From Petasospora fabianii (lineage: Eukaryota; Ascomycota; Saccharomycetes; Phaffomycetales; Wickerhamomycetaceae): 64,000 nt of DNA. The notes under the pieces are model-generated. The model made no database searches. It was not told where the DNA came from and saw nothing but the letters and a program-made list of their open reading frames with translations. Positions 57,033 through 64,000 of the stretch are shown piece after piece. The stretch's first letter is position 1. Every line of letters begins with the position of its first letter. Made by a program: the position numbers and the translations under genes. Where the stretch lies: positions 868,001 through 932,000 of the forward strand of contig CP048718.1 of NCBI GenBank assembly GCA_022641835.1, written 5' to 3'.

Positions 57033-59609
57033 ATGAAGTTTGCAGAGTATCTCAAGGAGAATCTTGTTCCCGAGTGGAAGGAGAAGTATCTCGATTATAA
57101 AGGTGGAAAGAAACTTATCAAGAAGGTAGCACAGGGATCGAGTCCTTCCAAGACTCGTACAGGAACTCTATCAGCTGCTACCCCATCTCTTCCCCTTCCC
57201 TCCAGCATAAGGTTAGGTGACTTCTCATTCAAACAACGTAAGAGAGGTGATTCACATGGATCCTTTGAGTTACCACCAGCTGCTCTCACACCGAGAATCG
57301 ATCCACGTCAGCAAGTGCTACAAGATGAGCTACCCAAGAATGATAAGACACCACTCCTTGGTGCTCGGAGAGAAAGAGCACTACGAAGTGAGACTCCAAC
57401 TAGAACAACAAACACTCCAAATGACCTCAGACGTGTTAAGTCCCACCCAGCTACTTATGGTGGTGGCTCGATATCACAAGATGGGGTCCAACTTGATAGT
57501 TTGAATGATACGAACATCAGAGAGTTTATCGAATGGCTTGATGGGCAATTGCTCATGATTGAAAAGTTCTACAAGGAGAGAGAAGACCATTGTGTGACAA
57601 GATATCTTCAATTACAGGATCAAATGTTCCATTTGAGAGAAGATAAGGCTCGTCTAATCAGAAAGAAGACTACTATGCCTGCTGAACCTCTTAAACTCGG
57701 GTTTGCAAAGACTACAACAAAGTTTAGTACTATGAATAAGTTGGACTTACCATCACTCCCAACTGGGCTTTTCAAGACATCCAAGACAAAATCAAATGAA
57801 CAACGTATGGATGGTCGCAGAGACTATGAAAGTCATGTGCATAGCGTTCCATACTACGTTGCAAGACGTCAACTAAAGGCTGCTACTCAAGAGCACTATA
57901 GAGAACTTGAGTTACTCAAGTCATACAGAATGTTGAATCGTACCGGTTTCAGAAAGTTACTGAAGAAGTTTGACAAACGTACTGGACAGTCATTGTCTTC
58001 TAATTACATGGAAAAGGTCAATGATTCCCATTTTGCCTCGAGTGATACATTGGACAACTTATTACCCAAGGTTGAAGACATGTACAGTGCAAACTTTGAA
58101 GAAGGTAATCGTAAAGTTGCAGTTGAAAAGCTGCGTACCAACTTGGCAGAGGATAAGTTCTACACTACAATGTTCTTAACAGGAATTCTCTTTGGTTTAT
58201 CAATACCATTGCTTGCATACTCAATATATCTTGGTGTCCATAAGACCAAGAGTGGAGAACTATTTGCCGGTCAGTATCTTCTTCAAATTTGGGCTGGATT
58301 CCTATTAGTGATCTTCATGGCCATTTGCTTTTCTGTTAACTGTTACATTTGGGCTAGATCTAAGGTTAACTACAGATTCATCTTTGAATATAATCCAAAG
58401 ACGGCTTTAAACTATCGTGAAGTTGCCTTCCTCCCTGCAGTTCTTCTATTTGGTCTTGCCATCTTTGGATGGTTCAGCTTTAATGACTTTTGGCCAGAGA
58501 GATTTCCTGCAAGATTCTGGCCATGGTTCTTTGTTGGATTTGCTCTGATTGTACTGTTTCTTCCCTTTAACGTTCTCATGCTTGATAGTCGTAAATGGTT
58601 GCTTATCACCATGTGGAGATTATCACTTTCAGGGTTTTACCCCGTTGAGTTCAAAGACTTCTTACTTGGTGATATATTCTGCAGTTTGTCATACACAATG
58701 GGTAACATCTCCTTCTTCTTCTGCATATATGCCACACATTGGAATTTCACAGGTGATTCAGTTTGTCCATCATCAAGATCTCATCTCATGGGGTTCTTCT
58801 CAGCTCTTCCACCAATTTGGAGATTCATGCAATGTATTCGTCGTTATGCCGATTCTGGTGATTGGTTCCCACATTTAGCTAATATGTGCAAGTATACTTT
58901 GACAATTGTCTATTACTTGACACTTAGTGTTTATCGAATCGATAGAGACGTTCCAAGCAGAGCTGCATTTATATTCTTTGCCATTATCAATTCAGTGGTG
59001 AGTTCGTTATGGGATGTCTTTATGGATTGGTCACTTATGCAAAATAAGTATCTATTGAGAGATGATTTGATTTATCCAATCTGGTTCTATTACTTTTCGA
59101 TCGTCACTGATGTCATCTTGAGATTCCAATGGATCTTCTATGCTCTCTTTAGTAGACAGATTCAACAGTCAGCTGTCACAAGTTTCTGTGTTGCAATTGC
59201 AGAGATCCTTAGAAGATTCATTTGGTTAATCATAAGATTGGAGAATGAACATATTACCAATATCCATCTTTACAGAGCATTCCGTGAGGCACCACTTCCA
59301 TATACTACTATTGAGAGGAGACCATCCAGCAATCACCCAGAGGAAGGAGAGGAAACCGTTGATGACGATATCATACAAACTGTTCCTGAGGATATTGAAA
59401 GTGGAGGAAGATATGATGCTGTTTCCACTAATGGTAGTAACAAACTCAGAAGAAGAAACACAATCATTAATGGTGATATCTTCAGATCTGTCACAAGGGC
59501 CATTGTCACTGCTCATGCAAAGGACTTTCAGCGTCGTAAACCAAAGCCAGGTGATGACGATGATAACAGTTCTGATGAGGATAACAGTGATAATGATCAT
59601 GATTCATGA
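57033..59609 (+). CDS. SYG1: SPX-EXS protein SYG1 (XPR1 family)
   Basis: This membrane protein is of the XPR1/SYG1 family; animal XPR1 exports phosphate, and yeast Syg1 was linked to G-protein pheromone signalling. The SPX domain begins at the first residue (MKFAEYLKENLVPEWKEKYLDYKGGKKLIKK) and ends with YRMLNRTGFRKLLKKFDKRTGQ, including the lysine surface that binds inositol pyrophosphates. The membrane part includes VNYRFIFEYNPKTALNYRE and the EXS domain (PPIWRFMQCIRRYADS, SSLWDVFMDWSLM, ILRRFIWLIIRLENEH). An acidic tail follows. The frame is open before 57033 but has no ATG, so MKFAEYL is the start; 858 residues. Confidence 0.94.
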   Translation: MKFAEYLKENLVPEWKEKYLDYKGGKKLIKKVAQGSSPSKTRTGTLSAATPSLPLPSSIRLGDFSFKQRKRGDSHGSFELPPAALTPRIDPRQQVLQDELPKNDKTPLLGARRERALRSETPTRTTNTPNDLRRVKSHPATYGGGSISQDGVQLDSLNDTNIREFIEWLDGQLLMIEKFYKEREDHCVTRYLQLQDQMFHLREDKARLIRKKTTMPAEPLKLGFAKTTTKFSTMNKLDLPSLPTGLFKTSKTKSNEQRMDGRRDYESHVHSVPYYVARRQLKAATQEHYRELELLKSYRMLNRTGFRKLLKKFDKRTGQSLSSNYMEKVNDSHFASSDTLDNLLPKVEDMYSANFEEGNRKVAVEKLRTNLAEDKFYTTMFLTGILFGLSIPLLAYSIYLGVHKTKSGELFAGQYLLQIWAGFLLVIFMAICFSVNCYIWARSKVNYRFIFEYNPKTALNYREVAFLPAVLLFGLAIFGWFSFNDFWPERFPARFWPWFFVGFALIVLFLPFNVLMLDSRKWLLITMWRLSLSGFYPVEFKDFLLGDIFCSLSYTMGNISFFFCIYATHWNFTGDSVCPSSRSHLMGFFSALPPIWRFMQCIRRYADSGDWFPHLANMCKYTLTIVYYLTLSVYRIDRDVPSRAAFIFFAIINSVVSSLWDVFMDWSLMQNKYLLRDDLIYPIWFYYFSIVTDVILRFQWIFYALFSRQIQQSAVTSFCVAIAEILRRFIWLIIRLENEHITNIHLYRAFREAPLPYTTIERRPSSNHPEEGEETVDDDIIQTVPEDIESGGRYDAVSTNGSNKLRRRNTIINGDIFRSVTRAIVTAHAKDFQRRKPKPGDDDDNSSDEDNSDNDHDS

Positions 59610-59793
59610 TTGACATCAAACAGTATAGATAATAAGATAGATTCATGAGAGCTACAAGTAGTATCCATCATTAAGATCATGAAATATGTAGTCTGTTCAT
59701 ACCAGAACAGATCTAAATGCAAGGAGTAATATATATATATATATGTGTATGTGTATCGTTTATGAAGAAATGCAAGTAACGCCTTATGATTGA

Positions 59794-61278
59794 TTAGAAC
59801 TTAGCAGTGAAGTTCCATCCAACTCTTGTTAATCTAGCGATGAAGTAGAAAACACCACTAGTAAAGATGGTAACAGCAGCATGGATAACCATGTTTCTAT
59901 AGTCATCAACACTACCATCACCAATGATAGCACCAGAGATTGGGATGCACACCAACACACCAAATGCAGTAATGAAGTACATAGTACCGTATCTTCTTCC
60001 AAAGTCTTCAGTCTTGGAGATCTGGGCACAACAAACTGGTAATAGTGAAAACACTGAACCTGTGAAGAAACCCCAACCGACAGTGAAGACGTATAATGCT
60101 TCAAGATGATCTCCAAATGGTACCAGAGTGATGAGAGCAATGATTGCAGCTAGGGCAAGTGTGAAATACATGATGTTGAAACGACCAATCTTATCAGAGA
60201 GGAAACCTGTGATCCATCTTCCGATGATACCACCAACATGAGAGATGGAGATTAGAAGGTATGATGTACTCATTGAGAATCCATGGGCACGAGCAAATGA
60301 TGCCTGATATGTAGCCAAGATGAGAACAGCTGATTCTGCAAAGGATGTACCAAGACACACGAATAAGAAGTCCCTAGACTTAAGACCCTTAATGTCAAAT
60401 GCAGTGAAGTAAGAAAGGAACTTATCCCATCTGTTACCTTCAGTGGTCTTATGTGGAAGACGTTCCTTAACGAGAATGAAAGAGACACAATAGCAACTTA
60501 GGATGATAAATGCAAAGATTCTCATTGTCCAAGTGTAACCAACAGATTCAAAGAGTTTACGGGTCATGATTGGGAAGATGATTCCACCGATTGATCCACC
60601 TGTTGATGCAAAACTACTCATTAAACCTCTTCTCTTGTTGAAGTAATGAGCAACAACACCAATTAATGGAGATGTAGTGATACCATTACCGATACCAACC
60701 ATAATTGAGAAAGACAAGACGAAATGCCATACTTTTGAGCAATTTCCCATGGCGAACATACCGATAAAACTCATAATTCCACCAACAGCGACTGGGGCTT
60801 TGACACCGTTACGGTCAAAGTAAGTTCCTGAAAAGATAGAAGTTAAGAAAGTCAAAAATAAGTAGATGGAGAAGATCCAAGCAACTGTTGAAGATTTTTC
60901 ATTTGATAACTGATTCTCACTAACATATGTTTCAATAACACCTTGAGAGTTTAAGAGTCCAAACGTGGAAACAAGACCCATAAATGATCCAAATACCACA
61001 ATGTATGCCTTTAACCCACCTTCTGGGAAATATAAATCGGCATCTTCACCGAGCATATCATCCTTGGCATTCTCAGCATTGTTACCAATTGTTCTGTTTG
61101 AGTCGACAGTATGGATTGGATTGAGTTCAATATCTCTTTCACTAAAGCTATTCTTCTTCTGTAAAGTGATACGATCCATCTGAGCAGTTTGATCAGATGA
61201 TGTACCTGTATGGGAAAAGTAGTCAGTTGATGACTCTTCAACGACGGTCTTGGAGGTCTCGAGTGCTGGAGTTGTCAT
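59794..61278 (-). CDS. MFS monocarboxylate-permease-like transporter (MCH family)
   Basis: This 494-residue protein resembles yeast Mch proteins; Mch5 imports riboflavin, while the substrates of the others are unclear. A hydrophilic N-terminus of ~85 residues is followed by YFPEGGLKAYIVVFGSFMG, the family's first helix with the DxPEGGxxA-like entry motif. About 12 membrane segments follow, with YFNKRRGLMSSFASTGGSIG in helix 4-5 (the RR-G-A signature) and GRWITGFLSDKIGRFN in loop 8-9. It is convergent with SYG1 (184-bp gap). Which MCH member it represents is not decided here. Confidence 0.82.
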   Translation of the reverse strand: MTTPALETSKTVVEESSTDYFSHTGTSSDQTAQMDRITLQKKNSFSERDIELNPIHTVDSNRTIGNNAENAKDDMLGEDADLYFPEGGLKAYIVVFGSFMGLVSTFGLLNSQGVIETYVSENQLSNEKSSTVAWIFSIYLFLTFLTSIFSGTYFDRNGVKAPVAVGGIMSFIGMFAMGNCSKVWHFVLSFSIMVGIGNGITTSPLIGVVAHYFNKRRGLMSSFASTGGSIGGIIFPIMTRKLFESVGYTWTMRIFAFIILSCYCVSFILVKERLPHKTTEGNRWDKFLSYFTAFDIKGLKSRDFLFVCLGTSFAESAVLILATYQASFARAHGFSMSTSYLLISISHVGGIIGRWITGFLSDKIGRFNIMYFTLALAAIIALITLVPFGDHLEALYVFTVGWGFFTGSVFSLLPVCCAQISKTEDFGRRYGTMYFITAFGVLVCIPISGAIIGDGSVDDYRNMVIHAAVTIFTSGVFYFIARLTRVGWNFTAKF

Positions 61279-63281
61279 ATGTTTGGGTATTATGTTGTGA
61301 TGAAGAACTAGTAGTTGTAGTTTTGTATACGACAGTATGTGATAGATCTGAGATAGAGATGGTCTTTGTTAACGGGAACCTCTAGGTTTATGTATCCAAG
61401 ACCAAACTTTCTCAGTTGCTAGATCTTTCCAAGCAATAATCACTAAAAGGTCAATAAAGCAAAGTGAAAAACAACCAACTTTAGGACTCTTTGGCGCACT
61501 TTGATGTCAATTTATCCCCGACTCATAGAGAATATATAAGCAAAAAAAAAAAAAAAAAATTCTTAATGACGGAGATGGCTTCCCGCACATCATCATCATC
61601 ATCTTGGCTCTTCAACATCTTTGCTTTATTTAACAATAAGTCTATACAAACAGACTATGGCTATGTAGCAATACTAACTATTGCTTAGTTGTTTATAGAA
61701 TGAAGATTATAAGTCTCTGTTTATTGATCTCTTTATGACTGAGAGCGAAAGTACTAGATGGTATATGAGTAATAACGTATGCATTAGCGAGTGTTAAGCC
61801 ACAGTTAATACTAATAACATAAGTGTATATTATTCCGACCAGACACCTTAAATAACACTATTAATGAGTCAATATGACATATTTAGACCATTTTTAATTG
61901 TCTGGATCTTTCTATATCCGCAATCTACAATTTTTTTCATTTGCTATTACCAAATAGTGCGTATAAAAGGCACCGCAAGCTATTGCCTAGTCACATGACT
62001 AAAAGATGGCAATACTTATATATAAATCATTATCGTTTCCATCAACTAGTTTGTCTCTAGTGCAATCTGTTTTGGTGTTAGGTCAATAGCAAGTTTAAGT
62101 TAGGCAATTTGGTTGAATATACTTGATGACTCATATGCATGAGGTTATGAACCATGTGATACCTTAACTGATCTGATCATTAGACTATAGTTTTGTCATC
62201 ATAACAGAGGCATGAGATGTGAGTTATCAAACACACTATAATATAGTTGAATGATCCCAAAGAGTCAAGAAAAATATGAGGCCCTAAAACATATATATGC
62301 ACTGTGTGTGATACGTTGTCTTTCAAAGCCTCCTGGAAACGCAAAGGTTTCTACCTGTGGCTGTCGGTGGAGATTATGACCATGCACGTTCATGTAGAGT
62401 ATCCTTAATCATTTCATATATTTGAGTGATCTCAGAGACCTGAAGTCTGTCCTTGATAACTATCAAGACTAGTTGTTGTTATTGAGAACCAAGCCTGGTG
62501 ACACAGGTCATCACATATCCTGTTAATAACCAATACATTAATTTTAAAAAACCAAACAGTAAGGTGAATACCTGCATGCATATACTGCAAAACACACTGA
62601 GTATTTGGAATTGCATTTGGATGATCAGTATTAAAAGGATGTTGCTTGAAATCTCAATACCGAGTACAACCATATGAGCTACCCTTCCCTCAATAGGTTA
62701 TTACTGAACATAGGTCGTAAGTTTAAGATAATGATACGATGTATTGAAGACTTGAAATTCAATGAGAAACTCAAGTGTGTACTCACAACAGCCATGAGTC
62801 AGTACTTTCATGCCACCCTCTCAGCCTCTCTACACAGCCCCTACTTTATCTTATTCAATGAATACATATGTAAAAGACGCCAAAAGACCCTTAAACTTGG
62901 AAAAGGGGTATCCATCAAAGAGTTAAATATAACTCTTATAACCCAAAAAAACACTCTTTTGCATGTTGATAAATGTAAAGGATAAGTTCAGGACTCCGCC
63001 TCTTTATGCGAGAGGTCTCAAAGGCAATGCAATGCATTCCTAAAGGGGAACTTTCAGATGGAGAGAATCTTTAATTGGGACTGTATTAGGGGATCTGAAG
63101 GAAGATGGATTCATATATACTGTATTGGTACTTAGATCTAATTATAGCTTCAAGCACTGCCTTCAAGATTTGTTTTGATTGGGATGTTGAGTACAGTAAA
63201 TACAGGGATGTGTTGATCATAATGGTTTAAAGTTATAAGATGGTGGTTTCCCACATTCATTCTACTCAATTGAATGATTAG
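61279..63281. other. 2-kb AT-rich gene-poor gap
   Basis: No supported gene. It includes an 18-A run (61542-61559), a short ATC repeat (61587-61602), and ORFs up to 103 codons (62674-62985) that have no recognisable homology. It is the longest unexplained stretch of the window. The right end is the promoter of the RTA1-like gene. Confidence 0.5.
61542..61559. repeat. 18-bp poly(A) tract
   Basis: An uninterrupted A run about 265 bp upstream of the MCH-type gene, on its promoter side. Confidence 0.85.
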
Positions 63282-64000
63282 ATGAAATACCTAATGTCAT
63301 CCACAATTTCAGATTATGCCCCAAAGATCACTTCACTTGTGAGTGAAGTCTCTAGTATCAGTTCAGTCATGGCCACCATGACTGAATCTGCTGATCTAGT
63401 GGCCACATCTCGTTCTCTTGGGTATGCCATGGCAAAACTCTCTGTGGTTTCAGATCAACAAGTATTAGCCACTGCTACTGCTACTTCAGTCATTGAATCT
63501 GCTTCTTCTGCAATTAATGTGGCTTCATCTTCACTATTATCCATTTCATCTGAACTTAACCAGTTTGGTTTCACTCCAAATTATGCCATCAATCTCATCT
63601 TTGCAATTATCATGGGAATGACTTTTGTTGCCCATGGTGTTCTTATGGTGTTTTATCACACTTGGTGGTTCAGTATCACTCATTTATTTGCAACTGGGTT
63701 TGAATTGATTGGATACATTTGTCGTTTCTTAGGCTCTAAAGACACTTTTAACAACATGTATAACATCGGTCAAATCACTACTTTAACATTTGCTCCATGT
63801 TTCATTATGGCTGGTGTTTATTTCCTCCTTGCTAAACTTATCATGATATATGGTGAAAAGTTTGCAGTGATGAAACCAATGAGGTATACTCAGGTGTTCC
63901 TTGTTTGCGACTTAATTTCATTACTACTTCAATGTGGAGGTGGTGGTATGGCTGCTGGTGCCAGTGATGGCAATGGAACAGAAATGGGAAGAAACATTAT
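63282..64000 (+). CDS. RTA1/RSB1-like lipid-translocating exporter, cut by window end
   Basis: The 239 codons visible are 5' complete and run off the right edge. The protein has a Ser/Thr/Ala-rich N-terminus (~80 residues), then membrane segments with family motifs: FTPNYAINLIFAIIMGMTF, TWWFSITHLFATGFELIGYI, CRFLGSKDTFNNMYNIGQIT, FAPCFIMAGVYFLLAKLIM and LVCDLISLLLQCGGGGMAAG. These fit the seven-helix RTA1 family, which includes yeast Rsb1 (sphingoid base exporter), Rta1 and Rtm1. Two in-frame ATGs (63282, 63294) are four codons apart; a TAG directly precedes the first. The substrate cannot be told from this part. Confidence 0.85.
   Translation, partial: MKYLMSSTISDYAPKITSLVSEVSSISSVMATMTESADLVATSRSLGYAMAKLSVVSDQQVLATATATSVIESASSAINVASSSLLSISSELNQFGFTPNYAINLIFAIIMGMTFVAHGVLMVFYHTWWFSITHLFATGFELIGYICRFLGSKDTFNNMYNIGQITTLTFAPCFIMAGVYFLLAKLIMIYGEKFAVMKPMRYTQVFLVCDLISLLLQCGGGGMAAGASDGNGTEMGRNI

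Noticed and set aside
62674-62985. 103-codon ORF in the 61-63 kb gap
   Set aside because: No family resemblance; AT-rich sequence yields such ORFs by chance.
1-64000. CRISPR arrays, transposons, LTR or other virus-like elements
   Set aside because: I looked for spaced repeats, transposase or reverse-transcriptase motifs and long terminal repeats and saw none.

Overview
The window is nuclear DNA of a budding yeast (Saccharomycotina, Ascomycota). It holds 34 protein genes, the last one cut by the window edge, and 3 tRNA genes. Almost every gene has a clear yeast orthologue (GAB1, MAK5, RPT2, MED2, HSE1, YIH1, FKS, CEM1, HIS1, PET117, NEO1, SYG1 and others). CTG falls on strongly conserved leucines (for example the DWKLR motif of the NEO1 flippase), so the nuclear code looks standard rather than CUG-Ser or CUG-Ala. 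I can support 11 introns in 8 genes. They have GTATGT/GTAAGT/GTGAGT/GTACGY donors and TACTAAC-like branch sites close to the acceptor. That is many introns for a yeast. I do not assign a genus.

Layout. 0-14 kb is a dense housekeeping block: GAB1 (GPI transamidase), a Zn2Cys6 regulator, an unrecognised PAC-box gene, the divergent ribosome-biogenesis pair MAK5/BMT2, RPT2 (proteasome), PTC1, MED2 and ATP16. 14.6-19 kb is looser: a tRNA-His, a fast-evolving F-box/LRR gene set between microsatellites, and RSO55. 19-35 kb holds YTP1, DFG10, HSE1, a second tRNA-His, MPP6, YIH1, a TAH1 homologue that keeps an RPAP3-like C-terminal domain, a glucan synthase with a hidden first exon, tRNA-Lys and CEM1. 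35-43 kb looks like an accessory nutrient cluster: a drug/H+ antiporter, an alpha-glucoside-type permease, a secreted nucleoside-hydrolase-like protein (DUF1593) and a sugar porter. A gene-poor gap of about 1.8 kb follows. 44.7-61 kb is dense again: an unknown gene, HIS1, RPS28, a PCL6/PCL7-type cyclin, PET117, a five-exon MMF1, RPL34, NEO1, SYG1 and an MCH-type transporter. After a 2 kb AT-rich gap an RTA1/RSB1-like lipid exporter starts at the right edge.

Co-regulation visible in the DNA. PAC boxes (GCGATGAG) lie upstream of MAK5/BMT2, of MPP6 and of the unknown gene at 5.2 kb, which suggests that gene acts in ribosome biogenesis. A 9-mer, GAGTTCGCG, lies 100-190 bp upstream of RPS28, RPL34, RPT2 and the Zn-cluster gene. 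HIS1 has a Gcn4 site. A CGG-N3-CCG palindrome sits in the divergent promoter of the permease and the secreted enzyme.

I found no CRISPR array, no transposon and no virus-like element.
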